NCBI GenBank assembly: GCA_963556145.1
Contig: OY744464.1
Coordinates: forward strand, 6,671,508-6,735,507
From: Hygrocybe punicea
Lineage: Eukaryota; Basidiomycota; Agaricomycetes; Agaricales; Hygrophoraceae
Direction of reading: 5' to 3'
DNA: 64,000 bases
Positions 24,718 through 35,300 of this stretch are shown here, one piece after another; position 1 is the first letter of the stretch; each line of letters starts with the position of its first letter. The position numbers were made by a program, and so were the translations under genes. The notes under the pieces are model-generated. The model was given only the letters and a program-made list of their open reading frames with translations, made no database searches and was not told where the DNA came from.

Positions 24718-25067
24718 CTTATCTGCATATAGGACACACAGGAAATCCTTATCTGCACATAGGACATACATGAAACCCTTATCTAAACAAGGGACATGCA
24801 AGGAAACCCTTATCTACAGAAGGGACATACAAGAAAACCCTTATCTATGCAGAGGAAATGAAGGAATACCCTTATCTTAACTGATAAGGCCCCCAAAACA
24901 TCTTATCAGAGGCCAAAGAGGCACAAGAAGCACAGCCACATCCTTATCTCCAATCATAGAGATAACACATGCCACCCATCATTCCCTGATCAAGAAGCAC
25001 ATCACATTTCATATCAATTGATCAAATACAGCCCAGCCCTGATCTTATCTTTTTCTTAACTGATAAG
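24718..25067 (+). promoter_or_regulatory. Array of GATA-factor motifs in the LTR
   Basis: At least eleven CTTATC/GATAAG words occur in 350 bases. Many are embedded in a loose repeat of the form ACCCTTATCT followed by 20-30 bases and AGGACATAC. GATAAG is the known binding core of fungal GATA regulators of nitrogen use (AreA/Nit2/Gln3 type). Regulation of the element by them is inference. The same array is present in the 3' LTR. Confidence 0.6.
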
Positions 25068-25188
25068 GATACCCACATGGCATGGCATCAATTGATCAAG
25101 AAGCACAGCCTCAGGAAGATGATTCTAGAAGCACACCCTGGCACAGCCCTTGCCTCTGATTCACACACCCAAGATTAGACCAGTGGCA

Positions 25189-25537
25189 TGACTCACTCCC
25201 ATCAAATGTGACTCATTGGTCTATCCATGACAAATTATGACCCTTATGACATACTCATGACCCCCCATGACTCATTATGACCACCCATGACTAATTATGA
25301 CTATTTCTGACTCATTATGCCCCCTCCTTTGATTATAATACCTATGTGACTCATTAATTGACTCTGTATGAGTCACAAACCCATGCCTTCCTTTCTTATG
25401 ACTCCTTATGAGTCATAACCCCCCATGCCTTTCATCATTATGACTCCTTATGAGTCATAAACCTATGCCTCTCCTCTATATGACTCCCTATGAGTCATAT
25501 CCTATGCTCTCCATTTGATATACCATTCTATGACTCA
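25189..25537 (+). promoter_or_regulatory. Ten TGASTCA (Gcn4/AP-1-type) motifs in the LTR
   Basis: Six TGACTCA and four TGAGTCA words lie in 350 bases, with further near matches such as TGACTCC and TGACTAA. Chance would give well under one. Several are arranged as inverted pairs, TATGACTCCTTATGAGTCAT. TGASTCA is the known site of Gcn4/CpcA/AP-1 bZIP factors. The cluster ends 24 bases before the TATA box, a natural place for activator sites. Confidence 0.7.
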
Positions 25538-25560
25538 GTATGACTCCTGCTGTAGAATAG

Positions 25561-25570
25561 GTATATATAG
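25561..25570 (+). promoter_or_regulatory. TATA box of the 5' LTR
   Basis: GTATATATAG stands immediately downstream of the TGASTCA cluster and is followed by a gene-free leader of about 900 bases to the LTR end. It is the best candidate core promoter. The start site itself is not determined. Confidence 0.6.
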
Positions 25571-26486
25571 AGCCCAGTTTCTGCTGGAGATGGCTCAGTC
25601 ACCTAATCTGACAGGCCCAGTCACAGGACAGTCCCTCTCCCAGATTCTGATTCACCCCATCTGTATTTGTTTGTATTACCTACTTTGGTAGTAGCTGGTA
25701 CCCAAATACCAATTGCAGTTCAAGTCGTCATTCATTTGTTTAAGGATATCAATCTCAGATTTATTGATACTCCCTTATTCTTTGTTTGATATATATTCTT
25801 TGTGTTCTGTCACGTAGTACAGTCACATTCATTTTCTTTCAAGTTCTATTGATCATCACCAAAGATATCCCAGTACTTTATTCTGCACTAGTAGCCAATG
25901 TGCGTTTGAAGCTTTGGAATAAAGTCCGATATCTTGATCATCAATCCTACTTGCCTATTGTTCAGTTCATTCATTCTGTACATAGTATTTAGTCACACCT
26001 CCTTTTTGTTTGACATCTACTGTTACACTCGCCCATCGCCCATCGTCTATTTCCCATCGTCTATCATCTATCGCTCATCTCTGTTGTACCTCCACTCATT
26101 GTATACTTGCTACTTGTATACTTGACTGTTGTACACTCATTCATCTTACACTGTTCATACTTGCTTGAGTTATTATCCGCTTATACTCTTGCATACCTCT
26201 TATCACTCAAAGTCTTTACCTTCAGTAGGGAAGACCTCACTGTTCACTCATCCTCTATAAGTCATACATCTGACTTATATTATTGTCAAGTATTTGTTGT
26301 ATCCCTCAAAGCTAACCTTTGATAGGACTCACACCACAACCCAACCACCCAACAGGAATACCCCAGAGTTATTAAAGAGCTAAATCCTTGTTTCTAAAGG
26401 ACAACAAGGTAATTTCCCAATCAACGACGCACTCTGGAAACCCTTGGTGTGGATTTGTTCAAACACTTCCCACGCAAAACAGAAAT

Positions 26487-26503
26487 TGGAGCCCACCGCG
26501 AGG
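26487..26503 (+). other. Primer-binding site
   Basis: TGGAGCCCACCGCGAGG begins five bases after the 5' LTR. TGG would pair with a tRNA CCA end and the rest with an acceptor stem. It is nearly the same site as that of the left-edge element (460-476). The donor tRNA was not identified. Confidence 0.7.
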
Positions 26504-26578
26504 GTCAAGGTTCATCAATAACTCTCTCATATTCCCACTCATATCCATTATCAACTCTACAGTTAATAGTCCTTCCCA

Positions 26579-28288
26579 ATGACTATTACATCCACTCTTA
26601 CCCCAGATATGATGCCCCTTCTAGGCCAGAAGGGAGCACCATCAAAGTTCACAGGCAGCCATGAGGATATCAAACGCTTCCTCAGGTACTACAACCAAGT
26701 TAGCAAAGCATATGGTCTCACAGATGCTGACAAATGTGATCGCATTGTGGACTATTGCTCTCGCAAGGTAGTCAAATTGATTGAAGCTCTGGATAGCTTC
26801 ATGAGATCTGACTGGACCAAATTAGAAGCAGACTTCTTGAAGTACTATGATGCTGCTTATAAAGAAACACGTTACATCCTCAGAGATCTCTCAACTCTAA
26901 CACGACTTTGGAAACAAAAAGAGATCAAGACACTTACCAGATGGAAACGCTATGAACGTAAATTTGTTACCATTGCAGGATGGCTTGAAGCCAAGAAGAA
27001 GATTTCTACAGATGAAAAAGCTGCATACTTTTGGTCTGGAATCAACAAGCATTTACGTCATCGTATTGAGCTCAGACTTAGCTCTGGCTCAACTCCTCTA
27101 GATGTAACCAAGCCATTCCCAATGGACAAAGTCATCAAGGTTGCAGAGATCCTATTTGAACGCAATCAATTTGACATTAATCTGGCAGATTCTGATGATG
27201 AAATTTCTGATAGAGACAGGGATGATGATTCAGATTCTTCCAGTGATGAATCATCAGATGATGAAAGTGATTCTGATTATAATGAAAGATACAAGAAGAA
27301 GAAGTTGGAAAAGAAGAAGAAGAGTCACAGGTATAAAGTGGATTCTGAAGATGAAACCCCCAAGAAAGCTACCAAAAAGGATGTTGATAGGAAGGATACC
27401 TTCAAGAAAGGGGCAGAGAAGAAGACCAAATCTGTACAAGATGAGGTTGAAGCCCTAATCAAACAAATGGGAAACCTATCACTGGATGATCAGCGTTATG
27501 GACTAGCTTATTATAAGGCAATTAAGCTAGACCCAGATGTTGCCCATTGTGTCAAGGCACCCCTCCTACACCAACCAAGAACCCTTCCAAAGCCTCCTGG
27601 AATCCTTCAGAATCAAATACCTAGCAAAGCACCATTCACTGCAAACATTGGAGAACGTGAACCCATCACCTGTTTCGGTTGTGGTATAAAAGGACATGGA
27701 CTCCAGATATGCCCCAAGATAAATGAACTTATTCAGTCAGGAACTCTCATTAGAGATCCCCTTGGGAAACTAGTCAAGAGTGATGGATCCAACATACGCC
27801 GCCGCATGGGTGAAACAATAATTCATGCTCTAGAACGGAACGCTTCAGAAGCATTACAGACCAACTTCTATGCTCTTCAAGACCCATTCTCTGACTATTA
27901 TCAGTCAGATGCTGAAGAAGATATGGATGCATTTTATACACCTGCCACTTATGTTGGACACAATGGTATAGAAGATGTTCAGATTATGGCTGCTGACAGA
28001 GGCCAGCACAAGATTACCTCTGTCAGAAAAGAAGCATTTGATGGAGTTTACCCACCTGCTAGACAGAGGAACAAGGACAAAGAAAACCTTAAACCAAGAT
28101 CTACAGGCACTACTGCCAAACCTGCTTCAAAGCAGAATCTCAATCAGGAAAATGTTCCTGCACCAGCAAACATTTCTAAAGGAAATCCACCTACTCGCAT
28201 TGAAGAAATTCGCCAAATGCAACCTATTCCATTTGATATCAGAGTACCTAGGACTGTACAACCCCCCAGTTGCCAATGGAGACATTGA
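26579..28288 (+). CDS. Gag polyprotein of the Ty3/gypsy element
   Basis: The 569-residue frame starts at the first ATG after the primer-binding site. Residues about 25-210 form the helical capsid-like part (KFTGSHEDIKRFLRYYNQV; FERNQFDINLA at the end). An acidic serine/aspartate tract and a lysine-rich tract follow. Around residue 363 is a zinc knuckle CFGCGIKGHGLQIC (CX2CX4HX4C), which binds RNA. The product assembles the virus-like particle in the cytoplasm. The frame ends shortly after the sequence CAACCCCCCAG, where the protease frame (+1) takes over; this could be programmed +1 shifting as in Ty3 or a one-base change in the C run. Confidence 0.85.
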   Translation: MTITSTLTPDMMPLLGQKGAPSKFTGSHEDIKRFLRYYNQVSKAYGLTDADKCDRIVDYCSRKVVKLIEALDSFMRSDWTKLEADFLKYYDAAYKETRYILRDLSTLTRLWKQKEIKTLTRWKRYERKFVTIAGWLEAKKKISTDEKAAYFWSGINKHLRHRIELRLSSGSTPLDVTKPFPMDKVIKVAEILFERNQFDINLADSDDEISDRDRDDDSDSSSDESSDDESDSDYNERYKKKKLEKKKKSHRYKVDSEDETPKKATKKDVDRKDTFKKGAEKKTKSVQDEVEALIKQMGNLSLDDQRYGLAYYKAIKLDPDVAHCVKAPLLHQPRTLPKPPGILQNQIPSKAPFTANIGEREPITCFGCGIKGHGLQICPKINELIQSGTLIRDPLGKLVKSDGSNIRRRMGETIIHALERNASEALQTNFYALQDPFSDYYQSDAEEDMDAFYTPATYVGHNGIEDVQIMAADRGQHKITSVRKEAFDGVYPPARQRNKDKENLKPRSTGTTAKPASKQNLNQENVPAPANISKGNPPTRIEEIRQMQPIPFDIRVPRTVQPPSCQWRH

Positions 28289-29900
28289 AATGCAGGACAT
28301 TACAAACAAGTCTCACACTTCTAAAGCAACTCCTGACAAGTCAATTCCACGTCCCAAGTTACCACTCAGGCAGTCAGAACTATCATCTAACATGGGAGAT
28401 ACTCAGGTTATCAACCAAATCCTTGATACCCCAGTTACTCTTCAAGTTAGGGAAGTTCTAGCTTCATCCAGAGATTTATCAGATCAGCTTACAGAGATGC
28501 TGAAGAGAAAGAATCCCAAGGTCTCTGTAGTTGCAAGCACATATGCCCCAAGACAACATGGAATATTAATCAAGCTCAGAATGGAATATGATAATTATCC
28601 TATCACTGCCATTATTGACACAGGATCCCAGCTCAATGTTGTTAACAAAGAAATTTGGAAAGCAAGAATATGCAGACCAGTTGATTTAGGAAAAAGTCTT
28701 ACCATGAATGATGCTAATGGAGGAGTACGAACCCTTAAAGGTCTGGTACCAAATGTCCCATTGACATGTGGAGGTGTTCTTACTTATGCAGATCTATTCA
28801 TTGGTGAGTCTGTACCATTTGATTTACTTCTTGGAAGACCCTGGCAAAGGGGAAATTTTGTCACTATTGATGAACGGATTGAAGGAACATATCTAGTTTT
28901 TAAAGATGCCTCAGACTCTGGAGCCAAGTTTGAAATAATGGTCACGGCTGACCATTATCCTGCTCCTCAGAGACATGACCAGATTTTCACAATTACTGCA
29001 GCTGAAAATAATTCTTCATGCAATAGTGCTACTCCTAGCACCAGTTCAGATTGCATACCACCCAGATTTAGGAGGTATCCCATTCCGGAACCCCTGGATT
29101 CAGCAGAATTATCTTCCAGTGAAGAAAGAAATTGTCAAAACCCAGAAGAGGATAACCTGGAATTTAATATGTCCTTGGAAGACATTCCAGATTTAATTAA
29201 CTCTTATGGAGATATCATAGATTTGGAGACACCCTGCAGAAGTGACCCTGAAATTGATAAACCCCCTAGGATATCTGATGGACAGGCTCATGAAGAAGCT
29301 CCATTGTCCTCAGAACCAGAATCAAATTCCAAAGGAAATTATTCTTATAAGGATATAGTGGAATTAGTTTTGGAGAACAATGGACAACAAGCAGATAAAA
29401 GTGCAGGTCCAGAGGAGACTACCACAGAACCCTCTGGCATGCAGAGGAACGCCCCCCAATTTTTAATCAATGAAATTCCACTTCCTCGTGCTGTAGATTG
29501 GATCCACACTGAGTGGAACCCAAATGCGGCCCAGACGATCATTGCTGCGCTCGGCGATCAAATAGAAGACCGACCCCAATCAGCCCGTTTCCTTTTCGCA
29601 TCGCCTCTCGGATATCGACTCCCTCCCAAGCGGGATTGCTTTGGGACTCCATTCGAACATGGGGTCCTCTTAAATACGATGCTGGCCGCCATGGATTCAT
29701 CCGGTGCCCCTCCTTCGTTAAGGATGGGGCACCTCGTTTTTCAATTTTATCCTGTATCACCACCCCCTTCGTATTCCACATCGGACAACTCTACTTCGGA
29801 ATCTACACTACATTTATCACCTTTATCATCTATGTTTGATCCACGTCCATTATTTCCACCACTCTTCCCAGTCCACACGTCTCCCATGTCACCGTCATAA
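28260..29900 (+). CDS. Protease plus downstream linker of the Ty3/gypsy element
   Basis: This frame lies +1 relative to Gag and overlaps its end. The aspartic protease has the active-site words AIIDTGSQLNVV (DTG at about 28617) and FDLLLGRPWQRGNF, the usual flap-to-C-terminal pair of retroviral-type proteases. After the protease the frame continues about 300 codons without a known domain, ending with a stretch containing SPLGYRLPPKRDCFG. TAA stops it at 29898-29900, yet the same frame stays open for another 757 codons behind the stop. Expression would need a frameshift from Gag. I cannot tell whether the TAA is natural or a mutation. Confidence 0.75.
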   Translation, partial: NPPVANGDIEMQDITNKSHTSKATPDKSIPRPKLPLRQSELSSNMGDTQVINQILDTPVTLQVREVLASSRDLSDQLTEMLKRKNPKVSVVASTYAPRQHGILIKLRMEYDNYPITAIIDTGSQLNVVNKEIWKARICRPVDLGKSLTMNDANGGVRTLKGLVPNVPLTCGGVLTYADLFIGESVPFDLLLGRPWQRGNFVTIDERIEGTYLVFKDASDSGAKFEIMVTADHYPAPQRHDQIFTITAAENNSSCNSATPSTSSDCIPPRFRRYPIPEPLDSAELSSSEERNCQNPEEDNLEFNMSLEDIPDLINSYGDIIDLETPCRSDPEIDKPPRISDGQAHEEAPLSSEPESNSKGNYSYKDIVELVLENNGQQADKSAGPEETTTEPSGMQRNAPQFLINEIPLPRAVDWIHTEWNPNAAQTIIAALGDQIEDRPQSARFLFASPLGYRLPPKRDCFGTPFEHGVLLNTMLAAMDSSGAPPSLRMGHLVFQFYPVSPPPSYSTSDNSTSESTLHLSPLSSMFDPRPLFPPLFPVHTSPMSPS

Positions 29901-32171
29901 CCGCCCCCTTGTCCCTCATCGCGTACTCTTTCATCTCGCGCATCAACACCGGCCATCAATGACCGTATCGATGGCGACGACCAGAGCGAGTACACGGACG
30001 ACGAATGGAACTGCGACAATTCCATTGAAGGATGGGAGTGGGACGGAGACGCCGTGAGTAGCTATACCAATACTCTCAGAGAATGTTCACCACCCCCTCG
30101 CAAGATGAATCAATCAGACTCGGATGACGAAAGATTTGCCCTGGCTGCGAACGTCGCCATCGCTGAGGCCCCATTGGCCGCTTTATTCACCATTCAATCT
30201 GCTACAGGACCGTTTTTAAGCCCTCCCTCAAATAATCCCCCCAGTCATGAACGACCGGCATCATATGCCAGTACCCACCTCGAGCAACCGCCAGAAGCTG
30301 CCCTTGTGCATAACCTCGTCGCACAAATAGTGCCGTCCATCAACATGGACCTCCCCGACTTTGACAATGACTTACGTGATTACACCAAGGCCGAATCGCG
30401 ATCACACGCGATATCGGTACGTATAGATCGTGACCCATCTTTAGCTCTCATTAATAATGATATGGAGGCACAGGAGCTACCCGCCCCCTCACGCTTCCTC
30501 GCGACATCGAATATCCGTATCACACGTCACCCCATTCCCGCAGTACGCGATAATCCCTCCACGCCGCCTAGCCTCATCTATCCTGAACAGGAACCACCCC
30601 CGAAACCCCTCCTCAACGGACCTTGGTTCCCTCAAGACCTCCACTCCCAATTTCAATCACCCCCTCCTTCTCCTTCCCCATCTTTCTTTCGAAATCCCTA
30701 TGCCACCCCTTCACCCATAGTGTCACCCATGTATTCTCCAGTATTAAATCCTATTAGTCCAGATTGTGACCCCTTTGAAGAATCCCCTTCTACTGTTTAT
30801 GAAGTCCACCCCAATGCTGATCCTAGTGATCCAGCCAATGTAAATTATCTGGAATACCTTGTACACCCATCTTCCTCTACCAATGATGACAGCTCTTCCT
30901 TGTACATGGATCAGGAAGACTCAGCTGAAGAAGACAGTGTCTCCTCAGACACACCCCTCATTCCCAAAATTCAAACTCTTAGGCCACCCATACCTTGTCC
31001 AAATTTGGAGGAGACTGGAGACAGTGACAATAGAATTCAAGGACACCCACCCAGCAGGACCTGGATCAGTCCTGAATCTATTTTTGGATCTTCAGATGAA
31101 GAATTTTCAGATTCTTCAGACTCTTCAGATTGTTCAATGGACCTGGAGACAGACTCAGAAGATGAATTGGATATGTTTAGATGGGAGGAAGAGGTGAAGG
31201 ACCATCCAACAATCAGCCCTAATTCAGGATCAAGTTCTCATTGTGACCCACCTCCCCCAGTTGTATCCACAACTGATGTGGACATCCTCAAAAATAGCTC
31301 ATTAAATCCAATGGCCAAGCCATTCATTCCATCATCATCCATTCACATTTCAGATGATCCCTGGCCCCCTCCAGAAGGACCAGAGATCACCTCATTGTCT
31401 GATGAAGATACACAGATTCCTTTTGACAAGGCAAAGTCTTTACATGCCTTGGAGACCAATATTCCTCAAGAGAATAATCCCAGATTATTATCCCCTATCT
31501 CTCTGGAAACCATCCCTGCTCTTAGGTCTAATTTCCCAGAGACCAATCTTCTCTGTCAATTGGAAGCTGAAGTACCCCTTCAATCTTCATCCACCCCTAT
31601 TCAAGTATTTGCTATTACCACTTCAGATCAAGGCCACTCACAACCTCATGATCATCCACAACCTCATGACTTAGCTGCAGCACAGATCCTTGTAGCTGAG
31701 CCAGACTTCCATACTACTCAGGATGTTCATTTGGGAATTCTTAGTGCAATTCATAGTGCCATTGTAGAAGGAATTCGTCGTATTGGAGCAAGACTTGCTA
31801 CTCAAGCTTGGAAGTTTCGCATTGACCAGAGACCTGTCAATGATCCAGTTCGTCTCTACTTCTATCGTCAATGCTATCTGTTTCGTTTTCTGGACAGAGA
31901 AAACAAACTACCTCCTCCATCCAACCCTACTTCTCACAACACGCCTATTCGTTTTCTGGAATCCAATCCTCTTCTCACTCATGAAGAGATTGAATTTCTT
32001 CGAAATGCTTCCATGGTATTTCGTTCCAATCGCAGATTTCTACTTGCAGATGCAATTAATGCTGTCCTCGACATGCGCTTTCGTCGCTCTGATACCATCA
32101 ATGCTCTCTTTGATGAAGGATACTTTGACCCACCGGATTTCAGCAAATCCCATCATAGGCCTTCTCAATAA
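29901..32171 (+). CDS. Extra frame between protease and reverse transcriptase, function unknown
   Basis: The protease frame continues after one TAA for 757 codons; the first ATG is near 30105, so it is more likely the rest of a polyprotein than a separate gene. Most of it is proline-, serine- and acid-rich and looks disordered (SSDSSDCSMDLETDSEDEL). The last 160 residues look folded: LGILSAIHSAIVEGIRRIG, RLYFYRQCYLFRFLDRENK and RRFLLADAINAVLDMRFRR. I recognise no family. Ty3/gypsy elements normally pass from protease to reverse transcriptase within a few dozen residues, so this is unusual cargo or a large linker. It ends at 32169-32171, and the pol frame (+1) is already open there. Confidence 0.6.
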   Translation, partial: PPPCPSSRTLSSRASTPAINDRIDGDDQSEYTDDEWNCDNSIEGWEWDGDAVSSYTNTLRECSPPPRKMNQSDSDDERFALAANVAIAEAPLAALFTIQSATGPFLSPPSNNPPSHERPASYASTHLEQPPEAALVHNLVAQIVPSINMDLPDFDNDLRDYTKAESRSHAISVRIDRDPSLALINNDMEAQELPAPSRFLATSNIRITRHPIPAVRDNPSTPPSLIYPEQEPPPKPLLNGPWFPQDLHSQFQSPPPSPSPSFFRNPYATPSPIVSPMYSPVLNPISPDCDPFEESPSTVYEVHPNADPSDPANVNYLEYLVHPSSSTNDDSSSLYMDQEDSAEEDSVSSDTPLIPKIQTLRPPIPCPNLEETGDSDNRIQGHPPSRTWISPESIFGSSDEEFSDSSDSSDCSMDLETDSEDELDMFRWEEEVKDHPTISPNSGSSSHCDPPPPVVSTTDVDILKNSSLNPMAKPFIPSSSIHISDDPWPPPEGPEITSLSDEDTQIPFDKAKSLHALETNIPQENNPRLLSPISLETIPALRSNFPETNLLCQLEAEVPLQSSSTPIQVFAITTSDQGHSQPHDHPQPHDLAAAQILVAEPDFHTTQDVHLGILSAIHSAIVEGIRRIGARLATQAWKFRIDQRPVNDPVRLYFYRQCYLFRFLDRENKLPPPSNPTSHNTPIRFLESNPLLTHEEIEFLRNASMVFRSNRRFLLADAINAVLDMRFRRSDTINALFDEGYFDPPDFSKSHHRPSQ

Positions 32172-32388
32172 AGGACAGCATCCAATTTTGACAAGTCTGT
32201 TTTGTATATTTGAACCAATGATTTTATTTTATATGCTGCTATTTCTATTGATGTACAGAATTTGCTTCTCCTTTACAGAATTGCTGTTATGCCTTTTTCT
32301 CACTATAGTTGAACACTTACCCCTAATCTCCATAATCTCCAGAATTGTTGTGTTTTATTTACGCTTTCTTTTAAATTTTTTCTTGCAG

Positions 32389-35300
32389 GACAATACCTTG
32401 CAAAGTACCATTACTAGTCCAGAGGATTCAAGTACTGTACAAGCCACTGCAGTCAATGAAGAACAACTCTTTGTTCTGTATGCCACTGTGCATCACCAAG
32501 AAGAATCAGATAATCCTTCTCCTAATCGTTCAGTCAAGAACACCATGATCCACATAGAAGATAAATCAGACTCTGAAAATGAAAATTCTGAAGAGGCAGA
32601 TGCTATGCCTTTTCTTCTAGAAATTTCAGATTCAGAGGATGATGATGAAGAAGAAGCAGATTATTATTATACCATTGGAGGAAGAGAAGAGACCTTACCA
32701 TACAGTGAGAATGACATCCTCATTGTCCCTTCTCAAGACTATGATGTTGAAGGATATCCAAATGTGCTATCAGCTTACAAGAGAGTTGATCAGAAAGTGC
32801 ATCCAGTGCAAGGAACATTCCCAGAGACTGCTAGAGTCACAAGGCAGTTTCCCCATGACCCCCTTGCCAATCTCCCTCAATTGCCAACACACCCTCCAAC
32901 ATTCACCCCTACCCAGACACTCTCATTGGAACGTTTAGAGTTTCTCAATATCAATCATACAGGATTTTTATGGCCAGAAGAAGAGAAATTATTGGCTCAT
33001 GTGATGTTCCTCAATCAAGAATCTATTGCATTTGAAGACAAAGAGAGAGGAACACTCAAGGATTCATATTTCTCCCCATATATCATGCCAGTAATCCCAC
33101 ATACCCCATGGGTATATCAGAACATCCCTATCCCCCCAGGAATTAGAGCAAAAGTCATTGAAGTCCTCAAGCTCAAGGTTGAAGCCAATGTATATGAAGC
33201 CAGTCAATCTTCATATAGATCCAGGTGGTTTTGTGTGTTGAAGAAAGATGGAAAGCTTCGAATTGTCCATGACCTGCAGCCTCTGAACAAAGTCACTATC
33301 AGAGATGCTGGACTTTTACCCATTATTGATGACTTTGTGGAGCCATTTGCTGGAAGGCAATGCTACACAGTGTTTGATTTAATGTGGGGATTTGATGCTA
33401 GGAAAGTCCATCCAGATTCACGTGATATGACTGCATTTTGGTCACCCCTTGGATTACTTCGCCTTACATCACTGCCCACTGGATTCACCAATTCACCTAC
33501 TGAATTCCAGAGATGCATGACTTTCGTTCTTCAAGATGAAATGCCTGAGATAGCCAATATCTTTATTGATGATTGCTCTATCAAAGGACCAGTTTCAAAT
33601 TACCTGGACACAGAAGGAAAACCAGAAGTGCTCACAGACAACCCAGGAATCAGGAGATTCATCTGGGAACATGCTTGTGATGTACATCGCATAATGCACA
33701 GAATTAAACGTGCTGGAGCTACTTTTTCAGCCAAGAAGACACAGATTTGCAGACAAGAAGCTATTATAGTCGGACAGAAATGTACCCCAGCAGGACGCAT
33801 TCCTGAAGATGACAAAGTTTCAAAAGTTCTTAGTTGGCCACCACTCAAGACTCCCAGAGATGTCAGAGGATTTTTGGGACTCTGTGGCACAGTTCATGTT
33901 TGGATTCAAGATTATTCCCTCCTTGCAAGACCCCTCACAGAATTAGTTCACAAAGGAGCAGAGTTCATTTGGGATGAAAGGAGACAAGCAGCCTTTGATA
34001 CTCTGAAGCAAAGAGTATCATCAGCTCCTGCTTTAAATCCCATTGACTATCATTCAGACAACCCCGTCTTTTTATCAGTTGATAGCAGTGCTATCGCTGC
34101 AGGATTTATTCTCTCACAGATTGATGACAATGGAAGACGCCGTCCAGCTCATTATGGATCACTACCCATGAATGAAAGAGAGTCCAGATATTACCAGCCC
34201 AAATTGGAATTATATGGACTCTATCGCGCATTACGTCACTGGCGAATTCATCTTATTGGAGTGAAGAATTTGCATGTTGAAGTTGATGCTAAATACATCA
34301 GAGGCATGCTTAATGAACCTGATCTCCAACCCAATGCCGCAATCAACAGATGGATTCAGGGAATCCTTCTTTTTGATTTCAATTTAATTCATGTCCCAGC
34401 AAAGCAATTTAAAGGACCAGATGCCCTCTCCAGGAGAGAATTAGCAGAGGATGAAGAAATAATAGAACATGATGGTTCCTGGCTGGATGACATTGCACTG
34501 CTCATTCATGTCCCAGACCCTCATCAAGTCAAGAGATATTGTTTCTCTACTCCCACAAAATTGCCATACAAGACTAGCACACTCCCATCCTCAAATGCTC
34601 CTAGATCGAAACAGGAGAAAATACTTCAGGATGTATATCATTTCCTCTCCACACTAGAAATGCCTCCTACAGAATCTTTGCAGGCTCGTAAAAGATTTCT
34701 GAAGAAGGTTTCAGAATTCTATCTCAAAGCAACACACATGTTCAAGAGAAATGGAAAACGATCTCCTTTATTGGTAATCATGAACCCAAGGAAGAGAATA
34801 GCCATTCTGACTCAGGCTCATGAGAACCTAGGACATAAAGGAGAACATGCAGTATTCGATTTAGTACGACTTCGTTTCTATTGGCCACACCTCAGGACAG
34901 ATGTTCGCCATCATGTTTCATCCTGTCATGAATGTCAAATTCGTACCTTAAAGAAGATGGAGATATCCCCCACCATTTCTACACCCACCACTCTATTTCA
35001 GAAGGTTTACATTGATGTGATGTCTATGCCACCATCAGGAGGATTCAATTTCATTGTTGCTGCTCGTGATGATCTCTCAGGCACAACTGAAGTTCGCGCC
35101 ATTCGTTCCAACAATTCCCAGACCCTAGCCAAGTTCTTCTGGGAACAGATCTATTGTCGCTATGGAGCCATTGGTCATGTAGTCACAGACAATGGAAGCG
35201 AAGTTAAAGGTGCATTTGAAATCCTACTTCGTCGTATGAAGATTCCTCAGGTTCGCATCACACCTTATAACAAACATGCCAATGGAGTAGTGGAACGTGG

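Larger units (their letters stand above)
24580..26481 (+). repeat. 5' LTR
   Basis: It starts TGTCATGATCCAAACAGG and ends TTCCCACGCAAAACA. It matches 37824-39725 base for base except for about seven transitions. It contains a GATA-motif array, a TGASTCA array and a TATA box, annotated separately, and would drive transcription of the whole element. Confidence 0.95.

Noticed and set aside
25786..26322. Small frames in the 5' LTR repeated at 39030-39566
   Set aside because: They repeat simply because the LTRs are copies; serine/tyrosine/leucine-rich translations without domains.
31783..32388. Start of the pol frame at the first in-frame start codon
   Set aside because: This part overlaps the end of the previous frame in another register and then becomes an AT-rich hydrophobic run ending in a splice acceptor; domains begin only after 32389.
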